A DNA stretch of 64,000 bases from Viola odorata (Eukaryota > Streptophyta > Magnoliopsida > Malpighiales > Violaceae), in assembly GCA_963691705.1 (NCBI GenBank), contig OY829546.1, positions 30,846,040-30,910,039 on the forward strand, given 5' to 3'. Shown piece after piece: positions 21,583-33,345 of the stretch. Made by a program: the position numbers and the translations under genes. Below the pieces are notes generated by a model. The model had not been told where the DNA came from. It was given only the letters and a program-made list of their open reading frames with translations, and searched no databases. Position 1 is the first letter of the stretch, and the number at the start of each line of letters is the position of its first letter.

Positions 21583-22864
21583 CTATGTCTAGCCCACGCT
21601 GTTCAATTTCCATGGTTCTCAGACATAGCCAACTTCTGTGCTACAGGTTCCTATCCTACCGAGGCCTCGACGTCTGAACGCAATAGGGTTAGGAGACAAT
21701 CTAGGTATTACGTTTGGGACAGTCCTTACTTGTGGAAGCATTGTGCAGATCAGATCATCAGGCGCTGCGTAACTATGGATGAGGTGCCCTCGATCCTTAA
21801 GTTTTGTCACTCGACAACTAAAGGAGGCCATTTTGCATCTAAAAAGACTTCCTTGAAAGTCTTGGAGGCAGGCCTATTCTAGCCATCCATCTTTAAGGAC
21901 TCCTATATGTTTTGTGCATCATGCCCTCGATGTCAAGCGACAGGGAATATAGGTGCCAGGAATCAGATGCCCTTGACGGGTATTATCTCTTGTGAAATCT
22001 TCAATATTATCCCTTTCCAAGGTCGTTCGGACACACCTACATCCTCCTTGCCGTCGATTACGTCTCTAAATGGATCGAGGCCAAAGCTACCAAAATAGAT
22101 GACTCAAAGGTGGTAGTCAATTTCTTGCGCACCAACATCTTCAATCGGTTTGGGACTCCTCGAGCCCTCATCAGCGATCGAGGGACACACTTTTGCAATC
22201 GAGTCATCTCTTCCCTACTCAACATGTATAGAGTGACCCATAGGGTGTCCACAGGCTATCACCCGCAGACAAACGGGTAGGCTGAAGTTTCAAATAGGGA
22301 AATCAAGTCTATCCTCGAAAAAACACTCAACCAATCGAGGAAAGACTGGAGCTTAAAGTTGGAAGATGCTCTTTGGGCTTACCGTACTGCATTCAAGACC
22401 CTTATCGGCATGACTCCATATCATCTCGTTTATGGCAAACCATGCCACCTTCTAGTCGAAATCGAGCACAAAGCCGTGTGGGCAATTAGAAAGTTCAACA
22501 TCGCCGCCTATAGATTCAAGAGTTGGAAGAACTCAGGAATGACGCCTATGAAAATTCTCTGATTTACAAGGGCAAGACAAAAGCCCACCATGATAAGCAT
22601 CTCTCTCCTAAGAACTTTTCTGTTGGACAAAAAGTTTTATTGTACAACTCCCGTCTTTGAATATTTTCAGGAAAACTCAAGTCGAAATGGTCAGGCCCCT
22701 ACATCGTCGCTGCCACTCATGATCATGGAGTCATCGAGATCGCGACCCCAGATGAAGGAGAACCTTTCAAGGTCAATGGTCACAGGATAAAGCCATTTTA
22801 TGAGGGATTCAAGCCCTCAACTGGAGAAGAAATGGAGGTGGAACCTCCACCCAACCAGCCCTAG
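21583..22864 (+). pseudogene. pol: integrase (Athila-1)
   Basis: Zinc domain with LKFCHSTTKGGHFASKKT (about 21800) and CASCPRCQATGN (about 21910), with a TAG between. The core has AVDYVSKWIEAKATK (about 22050), LISDRGTHFCNRV (about 22167) and YHPQTNG-stop-AEVSNRE (about 22258), giving all three acidic catalytic positions. The GIDFMGPF segment expected before AVDYVSK is shortened and out of frame. After [20 protein letters not shown] the frame shifts near 22510. The C-terminal part (KWSGPYIVAATHDHGVIEI) ends at TAG 22862-22864. Confidence 0.88.
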
Positions 22865-23461
22865 ACATCAGAAAGGCATCGAGGCCTTGGCGTTAAACAA
22901 GGCCACGATCGTGGAGAATTCCACGAGTCGTTGAACCACCATTCACTCTCTCCTCTTTTATCTCTTTTTCGTTGCCTTTTCATTATTTAAATATTGCATG
23001 CTTTTTAATTATTTTCATTTTTTATGTTTCCCATGCCAAGTTTTAATTCCTTTGAAATTCGAATTGTTGTTTTCAAACTCCTTTATTCCTTATCTAACCG
23101 TTGCTTTCTCTCTCCCATCCCCACTAATATCTCCTTCATTAATTATCTTGTCCCCTTCCTCCTTATTTGCATTTATTAACAACATTTAATTTCTTTTGTT
23201 TTGTCTCTTGGCAGTTGGGATGCGCAGACCAAGTACTTGCCAGGCCTCTCCCCATGCACCACGTCAGCCCACTTTTTAGAAAATCATATCACTCCTTCCC
23301 TCTCTCCGTCTTTTTCGCTGCCACCATCTGATTTCCTCTTTATACTTTTCCCACGTCCCCCCAAACCTTTTCCAAACCCTACCTCTATCAACCACAAGCT
23401 TCCCTCTAACTCCTTCTAACCATCATCTTCTCCAGTCACATCAACATCAACCGTCACATCC
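22865..23461 (+). other. spacer between pol and ORF3 (Athila-1)
   Basis: Pyrimidine-rich, about 600 bp, with no gene. Athila elements usually have such a spacer before the third ORF, which may be made from a separate or spliced transcript. Confidence 0.55.
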
Positions 23462-25370
23462 ATGATGAAACAGGTCGCTCATAAGCGCACCTCAGGGACA
23501 CGACCGCCAGTAATAAACCACTCACCTGAGCCCTCTAGCTCTTCTTCCTCTCTCTCAGAACCACCCACCGCAAACACCACCACACCTCCGCCGGCCACCG
23601 CTACACCAAACCCCAAACTAGCAGATTCCTCCTCGGGGGAATACGAATCTTCCTCAGAGGAGACCAAACCTCCCGCCATTGAGCCAAGAGCGCCCCTATT
23701 GACGAGATCTGGGCAAGTCATGACAAGGCAGCCGAAAAAAAAGGCAGCCAAACTAGCCCCAAAATCTCTAAAGTAAATGACGGTGGATGAGGTTTTGGGG
23801 GAGATCTTGGTGTCTGACAATGCGGAGGCCATGCAAGAGTAGCAGGAGCAACGCTCCGGCGACCAGGAGGAGTTTCAGGATGTGGAGGAGGGTGGAGAAG
23901 AAGAAGCCGAGGAAATAGAAAAAAGAGCGACTGAGCTCGCTAAGAAAGATGTAGCGGCTGAAGCAGCTGAGAAAGAGAAAGCAGAGCGTGTCCAGACTAC
24001 CCCAGCTAAGATGAAGAAAGAGGGTAAGCAGAAAGCCAAAGATAACGCTCCGGCCACCAAAAAGAGGAAACTCATCGTGGAAGAGAAGGGTAAGGCCTCG
24101 GCGACCACTTCTAAGAAGAAGCAGCGCGTAGCATAATCAACAACTGTCGAGGGCAAGATGCCCATATCATCGTCAGGGCCTCGATCAGCAGCCAAGCCTC
24201 AGGTGCCCTCTGACCTTTCCTCTCTTAATGGCTGGTTAGTTTTCCATGATAAGGTCTTTCGTGATAAGCTGAATGTTTTTCTTGGTAAGGGCATAACCAC
24301 TTGTGCGCGCCTAGATTTTGAGTTTTTGGATAAGATGGGTGTTGGGTCTCGAGTCCGAGAGCTCATCAGGAATATCGGGTGGGAAGCTCTTTTCTCCCTA
24401 CAGCACCTGACGTTTCTCAAGCTCTCGCTCGAATTTTTCACGTCCTTTTGGGTTGCCACTGAACACTTTAAGCCTAAAGGAAAATCAGGACCTAACTTGT
24501 CTACACCTGGAGTTATTAATTTTCGTTTGATGAACACTTGGTCTGAATTGTCTTTGAATGATTTTAATACTTTGCTCAAGCCTGAATGCGATGATGAAGT
24601 AGATCAACCTGCCTCTAAGCATGCCCTAACTGTTATTCCTCCTGTGTTTAATGTGGAGGAAGTATTTCGAGAGCTGACCGGCAATCCTAATGCCGAGTTT
24701 AACCCTCGATATACGAAAGCCCATGAGCTTGCAGACCCATCACTACGGATTCTGCACCGCTATCTTGTCCTCACCCTCGTGGGTCATTCTGGTACAGCTG
24801 GGCAGTTAACGATGCAAGAGTTGTTTTTCTTATGGTGCATGGTCCATAAGCATAAGGTAAACCTGGGTTATTGGGTTGTTACCTCTCTTATGACTGTGCA
24901 GAACTCCAATCGAGCCCTTATCCTAGGATCACTTATAACTTTGCTTGCTGTTAACAGTCGTGATCTCGATATTGCATCCTGTGATCTTTTCTCACCTGCG
25001 TCCTTTAAAGATTTGGACCCCAAAACCCTTGATGGGATGGGGCTTTTGTGTCTCACAAGGTGTGTTAAGTTTCAATATAGGTTGTACACCGCAGAAGGAG
25101 CAAGTTTTCGGCAGCAAGTATGGCGGTGATTTCGACTACTCGGACCTGTCAAGGCCTCGATCACCAACTCACCCAATTCCACCGAGCACTACCACTACAA
25201 CCGCTCCTCCGAAGCAATCCCCCGAAGCTTCAACTTCAGCCCCCGCTGTTACCACCTCTGGTCCATCCCTTGTCCATGATCCAGCCCTCAAGCGCCTTCT
25301 CCTGGCCATCCTAAAGGAACTTCAGGCCTTGACGGCTGAAGTGGCCCGACGCAACCTCCCTCCCTCTTGA
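23462..25370 (+). pseudogene. ORF3, ATHILA ORF-1-like protein (Athila-1)
   Basis: Starts MMKQVAHKRTSGTRPP; a Ser/Pro/Thr-rich N-terminus and an acidic then lysine-rich coiled region (EEAEEIEKRATELAKKDV; SKKKQRVA) precede a globular part (24158-25129). That part, with LDFEFLDKMGVGSRVRELI, LSLEFFTSFWVATEHF and HRYLVLTLVGHSGTAGQL, resembles the family named ATHILA ORF-1. Stops at 23774-23776, 23840-23842 and 24134-24136 and a shift near 25110 break it. The last part (PTHPIPPSTTTTTAPPK, ending LPPS at 25370) is Pro/Thr-rich with no obvious membrane segment, so an envelope role is not supported by what is seen. Function unknown. Confidence 0.72.
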
Positions 25371-27073
25371 TACCCCCCCCCCCCCCCCCCAACAAAAACA
25401 ATTTCATTTTAGTTTCTATCCAGTACTCTTTTGGTTTATTCTGTTTGAACTTATTGTTAATTTTTAATTTCTGTGCACCCTTCTCCCATTGAGGACAATG
25501 TGAAGCCTAAGTGTGGGGAGGGTTTTATCTGCTCTTTTGATTTAATTACGATTGCTTGACTGCATGTTTTATTTTTTGCTTGTTGCATGAATGTTTATTT
25601 TGTGAAATATTTTGCGGATTTTTGCACTCGGTTTTCTCTAGGATTTTGCTAGACCTCGCTGCCCAGTTTTGAAACCCCCTTTGCATGAGAACATGACTTG
25701 AGCACTTTATGACCAATGTTTGCACTCCCTGCCTGTTGCCCCTTATGACTTCATCGAGACCTGGACACTAACAGTCACATTTAGCACCTTGTGAGCACAT
25801 TGAGCCTCCATGTCGTATGTTTTTCATGTGTGATTTGAATGCATAGCTAGGCACTAGTTAGGTTTGCATGATATCCCAGGGTATAGGCACCATTAGACTT
25901 GGGAAAGTAGCAATATGACGAAAGCCTTTGCATCATTTTATTTTCTCTTTCTTTCCTTTCTTTTTCTCCATCAAGCCCTCAACAATCACTCTCCACCTTC
26001 TCTGTTTCTCTTCTAAACCAATTGAGTTGTTCTTTTGATCTTTCCTTGGCAGGTGAGTAGCACTTTTCACAAGAACAGCAAGGGTTAGGCGCGGAAAGAT
26101 CAAGTGGGAGAAAGATAAAGATCAAGGGCAGACCAGAGCAACTACAGATAGATCAAGATCGAGGGAAAACCAGTAAAGCAGGATTGCTTTCTCTCCACAA
26201 CAAAACATAAGTGTGGGGAAGCAAAGTCAAACTATCGAGCCCTCAACGCTAGTCAAACTATCAAGCCCTCGACGCTGATCACTCAAAGCAAGAAAGAGGC
26301 AAAGGTTCCCAACTGCAGCCCCTGAAGTATAAAAAGGCAAGCCAAATTAGAAAGGTTTGTGTCTACTTATTAAAAAAAATCATCATCAAAATCAAATAAA
26401 AACAGACCAAACACGCCAAAGAAGCCAAGGCAACCAGTATCAAGTCCTTGACGCAGAACGCAGATCGAGACCTCTCTCACTAAAGAATGCAGAAGTTATC
26501 ATCTAGCCCTCGCTGTCGTGCCCTCTCCAGCAAGTGCTTACTCACCGCCTCTCTTTTTCCCAGCCAAGCAATCCCTCAAACCAGTTGGTTATCCTTCTTC
26601 TCTCTCCCTTTTCTATTACTTTGCCTTTTCCTTTTATTTTCTCTTTTGTCACATCTCTTCTTCATTTCTCTAAATCCATCCATTCCCTTTTCTCTCTCTT
26701 TTTCAAGATGCAAAGTTCCTTTTTGATATTTAGATTGCCCAAGCACATGTACTACGTACTCGGATTGATATGCAAACTCTGTTTTGTGCTGTGTTATCTG
26801 TATTTTGAGTGACTAAACACAATAGTCTTATTTGGGAGTGGGAGCATAAACACATATATCTAGTGAGGACTGCTCGTGGCTAGGCCTGATGTGGAAAAGT
26901 TCTACCTTTGGGGTCATTATCCCTCTGGTTTAATGCAGGTGTGCATCTAGGCGGGAAGCACATTATCGAGGTCCCGACAGTTGATTGGTTTGCTCATTCC
27001 TATGCATTGGTTGATTGTACTTATGCATTGGGGCTGGTTTTTAATTTTGTGAATGCTCGAGGGCGAGCATTGG
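25371..27073 (+). other. 3' non-coding region with internal polypurine motifs (Athila-1)
   Basis: No gene. Starts with a C-run (25373-25390). The motif AAGTGTGGGGA occurs at 25509-25522 and 26209-26220 in addition to the form next to the LTR. The phrase before the first copy (TGAGGACAATGTGAAGCC) is a common Athila 3' signature. Confidence 0.65.
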
Positions 27074-27089
27074 GCAGTGTGGGGATATT
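27074..27089 (+). other. polypurine tract of Athila-1
   Basis: GCAGTGTGGGGATATT directly precedes the TGATAGCG start of the 3' LTR; plus-strand DNA synthesis would be primed here. Confidence 0.7.
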
Positions 27090-27392
27090 TGATAGCGTGT
27101 GTTTTATGCACGATTTTCCCTTCGTTCTTACCTTGATTTATGGCATGATACTGCTAATTTGCTCTGATTTCCATCTTTATCGCAGATCAAGGCCAAGAAG
27201 GAGAAATATGCGAAACTCATATTTTTTGGACGATTTCTGCAGACTCCAAGCTTCAAGACCATTATCAAGGCCTGAGCACGAACTTTACCATCGAGGCCTC
27301 ACCGTGGATTATATCATCAAGCCCTGGACAGACCAAAAGTGCCAATTCCACGTGTCCTCGCAACTGTGCTTCCACGTGTTCCCTCGGATGCA

Positions 27393-27435
27393 TTCTAGAA
27401 CCTTCTAGAACATTCCAGAATGTTCTAGAATATTC
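27393..27435 (+). promoter_or_regulatory. heat shock element, 9 perfectly spaced units (Athila-1 3' LTR)
   Basis: TTC at 27393, 27403, 27413, 27423 and 27433 alternates with GAA at 27398, 27408, 27418 and 27428, with no spacing error. Two CACGTG boxes lie 20-45 bp upstream. The TATA box is 268 bp downstream. Confidence 0.78.
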
Positions 27436-28655
27436 CCTAGGTTGCTGATCTCTTGCCTTTGACAATGTCATTGAGGGCTCGCCATGGACTACATCATCGA
27501 GCCCTTGACAAACCAGAAGTGCCAACTCCACGTGTCTTCAATCCAAGGCTCCACGTGCCCCTTCTGACGCACTTCAGAGAGCTCTGCGTGGATCCCCAGG
27601 AATATTCCCTTTTTGCCATGTTTGGACGTCCCACTTAGAGGAGCGTGCACTCCTTGTGTTGTACTTCTCTTAGCAATTTTGTCCCTTAGTAGGTGGTTGG
27701 GGTATATATACTCCTTATATGCTAGGGTTTTGGACAACACATTTGTAGACAATTCACTCTTAGATTAATTCCAGCAGCTTTCTTTTAGAGTTATTAGTTT
27801 TTAGGACTTGTTCCTCCCTCTTCTCTCCATAGCCGTCGGCTCCAAGCTTTGTAACAAGCTAGACATTAATCAAGTTTTTCTTCTTTATCTCTCTTTTATT
27901 ATTATTATGCTATCCTCATCTATTACTTGTTTGTCTCCTAACATGAGTGGTTGAAACCCACGTTCTTGGTAAAGGTGCTTGATGGGTTGCTTGGGTAGAT
28001 TCGAGGCCTAAATGCTCTTAACATGTTCTCCTTGTTATATTTGGTTGCTTGTCATTTTAATTCCATTTTTGCTTAGGGTGGTTCGAGGCCTGATCATTTT
28101 TTAATCGTCCCTTTGTGATTATTGTCATACCTTGCAGCGATACCTAGCGTGAGACTTTCGGGTAGGTGTAGACAACTAGATCGGTGTTCTCGGGTAGATC
28201 TAGGTTCATCCATCTAGGGCATGCAACTGGTTAGGGTCCTGTCGCGAGCCTGACAAGTCGAGGCATCGATCCCTGGACGTGTCTTTCTTATACTTCATCG
28301 GTTCTTTGATATTCTGTCCGCTTTGTGCAAGTGACAGGGCCAAAGTGTAAAGGCTGCCTTTTCATGACAAGATAGGTGGCTGAGAGGATACCGAAGGGTC
28401 GAGGCCACCTTATAAACAGTGAAAACGGGGGGTGGCTTCTCCTATGAAAGAAAGCAGGGGGTCTACGTGAAAACATGACCCCTATAGCACGTCTGTAGCG
28501 TTAGAACGGAAAATCTTTGCGCCGATGACAATCGAGCCCTCGACGCAACCCAAGAAAGTCCTTTACTGAGTTCCCTTCTCCTTGATTTATTATCTCTAAT
28601 TATTAATTTGATTGTTTACTTCGCATTTTACTTCACCTCTGATCTTTGTTATTAT

Positions 28656-31600
28656 TATTTTTTAAATAGGCTGATGATTTATTAGAATAAAAGGTCATGG
28701 GGTGCATGACAGTGCAAAAGAGAAAAATATGAAACTGCTATAGCAGCTACACCAGAGAAAGATGAAACTGCTACAACATCTACACCAGAAAAAAAGATGA
28801 AACTGCTACAGCAGCTACCTCAGAAGAAAAAAACAGTAGCACAACTGCGGCAAGCTACAACGCAACCACATGGCAAGGAAGTACTACCAGAGCTACATCC
28901 TTTGGTAATTCCACGACTCTAGCCATATGGATGAGATGATCATCTGCGTAGGGGAATAAGGGAAGAGGGGCTCCCAACTCTTGATCCATCTCTGCCAAGT
29001 TCCCACTATAGCATGCCATGTTTGGAATGAGCAAGGGTCAACGCCGTTGAAAAGCTTGTTGTTGCGTTGACTCCAAAGATGCCACATGATGATGCGGATG
29101 AGCCTCCCCCACATTACATTAGCTTGCTTATTCCTCCAGTTAACTAGCCTGTCCCAGCTCATCCAAAGGTCCTGAAGACTCCTAGGTTTGCACCAAAACA
29201 CACCAACCCATCGCAAAATACTCCCCCAGACCTGATCCGAAACAGGGCAGTGAAGGAACAAATGACTAGTATCCTCTTCATCACCCAGGCATTGAGGGCA
29301 CAAACTCTCCTCCACCGTGATGATGTTACGCCGCCTAAGGAAACTTCTCATTGTGATTCTATCCTACAGCGCAAGCCACAAGAAAGCTTCCACGCGGTGA
29401 GGCACCAGCCTGGACCAGCACGAATTGAGGACAACATTAGATTGCCCATGTGGATTGTCTTCTCAATAGAAGAGGACACCGATCTCACAGTGAACTGTTT
29501 CGATGGTTCAAGAGTCCAAGCTATGGCGTCGTTGTCTATACTAACACTCGGAGTTCGTAGCAGCGTCAACATGTCATTTAATTCCTCTACTTCCCACTCG
29601 AATAAGCCCCTGCGCCAACACCAATTCCAAAACTAGTTGTTGTTCTGCCATCCTTCAAAGTCCGTAATTTTCCCTTCCTTGGATCCCGAGAGGTGGTATA
29701 AGCGTGGAAACCTGAGCGCAAGAAGGGTCTGAAGCGCCCAAGTGTCCCACCAAAACAGAAAGGAATTCCCACCTCCCAACGTGAGTTGAACATGACCAAT
29801 CCACTGGTGGAACCTATCGCCCTCTCTCCCTAGGTGGCCAGATTGTCCTTCCAAATAGGCGAAGGATCACCATGATCTTGCATCCACAGATGACCCACAC
29901 TCGAGCACTTATAGTGGTTTCGGACAATCTCAACCCAAAGTTTGCAACGCTCCCCAAATCCACTTGAATAGCAGCACCTTATTTTTCAAACGCAGATTGC
30001 CCACACCCAAGCCGCCCATCTCTTTAGGCCGAGTGACCACATCCCATTTCACCTTAGCAAGGGCATGATTGTTGTCCTCTCCACTCCATAAGAACTTTCT
30101 CATGATTTTCTCACAGTCCTGAATAACCCCCTGAGGCAATTTATAGATCGACATGTGGTAGAGCAGAATGCTGGCTAGCACCGATTTAATAAGCGTTATC
30201 TGACCTTCCAAGGATAACAGCTTCCCTTTCCAAGTAGCAAGCTTTCCTCTCACCTTCCCAATTAAGCCCACCTAATTGGTTTTCCTTCTCGGATTCATAC
30301 CAACCATTGCTCCCAAATAAGTAAAAGGTAGTGTTTCATACCTGCAACCTGCTCGGCGAGCTATACATTCACTGAAGGGTCTATAGATGTTAATCCCGAC
30401 CAAAGTACTCTTATGATAATTAACCTTCAGACTAGAAAAGGCATCAAACCAGAGAAGAATCCCTTTGACATTTTGAACTTCTTCCTCGTCGTTCTGAGCA
30501 AAAATCAGCGTGTCATCTACAAAGTGGAGGTGAGTAACGTTCCAGCCCCCCTCAGCATCTCCAATCCCACGCAGAAGCCCACGGTCATGAGCCCGATTAA
30601 TCAGGAGATGAAGGCCCTTCACTGCAATATTAAACAGAAATGGGGACATAGAACACCCCTGCTGAAGGCCTCTGCTCATCCCAAACTCCGCAGATGGGGA
30701 ACCATTAATCAACACAGACACCTTAGCCAAACTGAGACATTGATGGATCCAACCAATCCATTTCCGACTAAACCCCATAAGATGAAGGACGTCAAACAGG
30801 TAGGACCACTCAACAGAATCATAGGCCTTCTCAAAGTCTAACTTGAGAAGGAACCCAGATTGTCTCCTCTTCTTCAAGGTGTGAACAACTTCATTGGCTG
30901 CCATCACACAGTCCAGAGTACATCTACCCTTAATAAAACCATACTGATTAGAGCTCACAACAGTAGTAATAACTCTAGCCAAGCGATTAGCCAGAATTTT
31001 GGATATCATTTTATAGTAGCAACTAACCAGGCTGATAGGACGAAACTCTAAGAATCATTTTGCAGCCTTAACTTTAGGGATAAGAGTGATGAAAGAAGTG
31101 TTTGTTCCTCCAGGAAAAATTCCAGACCGAAAGAACTGAACCACCAACTCGCTAAAATCATTCCCTATCACCTCCCACGCCTTTTTGATGAAACTCATAG
31201 ACCAGCCATCGGACCAGGGGTCTTGTCACTACCACAGCTTTGAACCGCCTCCCAAATTTCATTTGCTGACACTTGACGGTCAAGATCCGCTACCTCCATC
31301 TCACTCAAACGATTAAACCACAGATTGAGCATTTTCGGTCTCGCCCAACTTACTACTTTGAAGAAATCCGCAAAATAACTAGAGGTCGCTTCCTTTATGT
31401 CCATAGGCGTTGTAAGACGACAATTTCTCTGAATAATCTCAGTCACATTACACCTAAGCATCTCCAATTTAGCTGCCAAGTGTAAGAACTTGGTATTTCT
31501 ATCTCCAAGTGAGTCCTATCTTTGCCGCGATTTTTGTTGCCATATCCTACTAGCATGGCCTTCGGTCTCCCATACCCTCGTCTGAACCTCCTGATATCTA

Positions 31601-31780
31601 AGTCTTTCTTCCACTCTAAGATCCCTAGCATCTGCTACTCTGTCCAACTGCTCCAGTTCACTAGTGAGAGCCTGAAGTCTGGTTCCTGTAAAGCCAAACA
31701 CGTCCTTGTTCCAACTTCGCAATTTTCCTTTAAGAAATCGCAGTTTTTTAGGGACCGAATGTGGTCCAGGATGAAGCCTT
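28656..31780 (-). mobile_element. 5'-truncated L1-type LINE inside Athila-1 3' LTR
   Basis: The Athila LTR is continuous to ATCTTTGTTATTATT (28641-28655) and resumes with CGTGACCTCG at 31781. The inserted DNA reads as an L1 RT gene on the minus strand, with an A-rich, TAA-repeated 3' tail at the left end. There is no clear target duplication; seven LTR bases (TACTTAT) are missing at the junction. The endonuclease is absent, so the copy is 5'-truncated at the right end. Confidence 0.88.
28893..31730 (-). pseudogene. LINE ORF2 remnant: reverse transcriptase and zf-RVT domain
   Basis: Read right to left: MRSWNKDVFGFTGTRLQAL (about 31720), VWEAVQSCGSDKTPGP-like segment (about 31230), then a long open RT block (30272-31009) with NQYGFIKGRCTLDCVM, LLKLDFEKAYDSVEW, GLQQGCSMSPFLF and HFVDDTLIF. 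The catalytic box is F-V-D-D (about 30512-30523) where plant L1 usually has F-A-D-D. Downstream are WKGKLLSLEGQITLIKSVL (about 30200) and the zf-RVT domain (LCPQCLGDEEDTSHLFLHC, about 29300). Frames are joined by stops and shifts, so it is inactive. Such proteins copy LINE RNA at nicked target sites. Confidence 0.88.
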
Positions 31781-31978
31781 CGTGACCTCGATTATCGCTT
31801 TCAATAGTTAGAATTGTTAGCTCTAATCACTCTCTTGGTTGACTTGATTAACCTATAAATCAAGTCAACCCCCTCCCCCCCTGTTGTCTCGATTTTGTGC
31901 ATTTTTCACCTCTGTCATACAATCGAGGGCTTGATCTCAGTTCTCTCAATCTTTGTGGTCCGTTTCGACGGCGAGTCA

Positions 31979-32083
31979 AGGGCTTGGCCTATGACATGCT
32001 CGAGCGTGGCCAAGAGGCAAGAAAGGGTGTGGCCTCGAGACATATGAGAATGTGGCTGAGAGTCACATGCGAACAGGACCGAT
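31979..32083 (+). repeat. LTR-X copy 2, right part
   Basis: Continues LTR-X copy 2 after Athila-1 (GGCCTCGAGACATATG; GGCTGAGAGTCACATGC) and stops matching copy 1 near 32083. The next bases (ACGGGACAATCCGACAAAG) resemble an inverted piece of the LTR-X left part, so the junction is rearranged. Confidence 0.6.
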
Positions 32084-32369
32084 ACGGGACAATCCGACAA
32101 AGCTATTGTATTTTAATCGTTGTTGTGTTGTAACTCCACCCGAACACTTGAGCAAACATAAAGATTTGTTTGTACTTAGAGCAACTGTCGATGAAAGAAA
32201 AGAGGAGATAAACACCAGACCATGTAAAAGTGATAACACAATTATTTTCAGAAAATTACTACTGCCTCTTATTCATAATTATCTATTATTTAAGAAGGTT
32301 AATGATCCAAAAATAGCATAGGAAATATAGATAAATTTATTAACTAAATTATTCATCTTTATAAAATCA

Positions 32370-32635
32370 TTATTCATCAGTCTTAGGCTGTGATGGTGGC
32401 GGTACATGTGGATTACGCACCCCTGGTGGATTAGTTTCCCCTGGGGGACTACTTGTTATTGGTGGTCTTGGAGGCTTTCTAATTGCCTGCATCGCACAAC
32501 ATGCACACGCATAAGCACACGTATATAAATTAATAAGCTAATCAATATATATTTTAATGTAAAAGGTTATATGAAAACGAAAAAGCTTAGAGTGATGATT
32601 GAAGTAAGTGCATATTGGTGGAACATTTTGGTCAT
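32370..32635 (-). CDS. candidate two-exon small secreted proline-rich peptide
   Basis: Exon 1 (32579-32635) encodes MTKMFHQYALTSIITLSFF, signal-peptide-like; a 92-bp intron (32487-32578) has GT and GATGCAG ends; exon 2 (32370-32486) continues in phase with AIRKPPRPPITSSPPGE and NPPGVRNPHVPPP and ends KTDE-TAA. Total 57 residues. The mature part is Pro-rich, as in several plant peptide-hormone precursors, but I cannot match it to a named family. Two further in-frame ATGs upstream (32659 and 32686) could be the start; 32635 was chosen because it leaves the best signal peptide. No clear TATA box was placed. It could equally be a chance combination in AT-rich DNA. Confidence 0.27.
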
Positions 32636-33017
32636 GCTTGCTCGTTGTTCGGTGGGCATGGCTAAGGGGGAATCTTGGAAGTTCATGATCAGGGATCTTG
32701 CTTCAACATCTACACCGGAAAAATATATCGGTGAAAAATGTAGGTGCTAGGTACCCCCTATTAGTAGATATTGAATATTTTTTAATTTTTTCTTCTATTA
32801 ATATAAGACTGTATTCTTTTTAAATGAATTTTGAAAAAGAATTTCTAGGAATAATTTACATTTATTTTATTGGAACTAGTAGAACATGAGAAATACAAAC
32901 CTAGTGAAAGAAGTAGACATGATTGGAGAGAGAGTAACAAAAGGAGAATCATCCTTGAAGAAGCCATATGGAATGGTAAAGATATATTTGTGAGAGGAGT
33001 GGTATGATATATATATA

Positions 33018-33345
33018 AATAATCCCGTTATAGGAACAAATAATTAGATTTCACATAATTTGGTTAGCAGATATTTTGTTACCAATATAAATAAATTGAA
33101 GAAAAAGTATTGATGTGGATACACACGAAATTGAAGCACTGCTGGTAAATATATATTCTTTTTATGAGTATATATATTGAATATATGAAAAATAATCCCA
33201 TTATAGGAACAAATAACTAGATTTCACATAATTTGGTTTGTAGATATTTTGTTACCAATATAAATAAATTGAAGAAAAAGTATTGAGGTGGATACACACG
33301 AAATTGTAGCACAGTTGGTAAATATATATTCTTTTTATAAGGTAG
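33018..33345 (+). repeat. 173-bp-period tandem duplication
   Basis: AATAATCCC(G/A)TTATAGGAAC begins at 33018 and again at 33191; about 155 bp of each copy align with few differences, including GATGTGGATACACACG versus GAGGTGGATACACACG. AT-rich and non-coding. Confidence 0.75.

Larger units (their letters stand above)
15653..31978 (+). mobile_element. Athila-1: Athila-like Ty3/gypsy element with LINE in its 3' LTR
   Basis: 5' LTR (1663 bp), tRNA-Asp-type primer site, gag, protease-RT-RNase H-integrase, an ATHILA ORF-1-like third ORF, polypurine tract and 3' LTR. The 3' LTR spans 4889 bp because a 3125-bp LINE lies inside it. Flanked by AGGGT/AGGGC. All ORFs are broken. It sits inside LTR-X copy 2, so it is younger than LTR-X and older than the LINE. 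Confidence 0.92.
27090..31978 (+). repeat. 3' LTR of Athila-1, split by a LINE
   Basis: 27090-28655 and 31781-31978 together give 1764 bp against 1663 bp in the 5' LTR. The extra length is a duplicated, diverged block (about 27436-27605) with more CACGTG boxes; a deletion near the end removes about 70 bp. TATA box at 27703-27710. CACGTG occurs at 27349, 27373, 27529 and 27552. Confidence 0.9.

Noticed and set aside
23479..23832. Minus-strand open frame over Athila-1 ORF3
   Set aside because: Low-complexity shadow of the Ser/Pro-rich + strand ORF.
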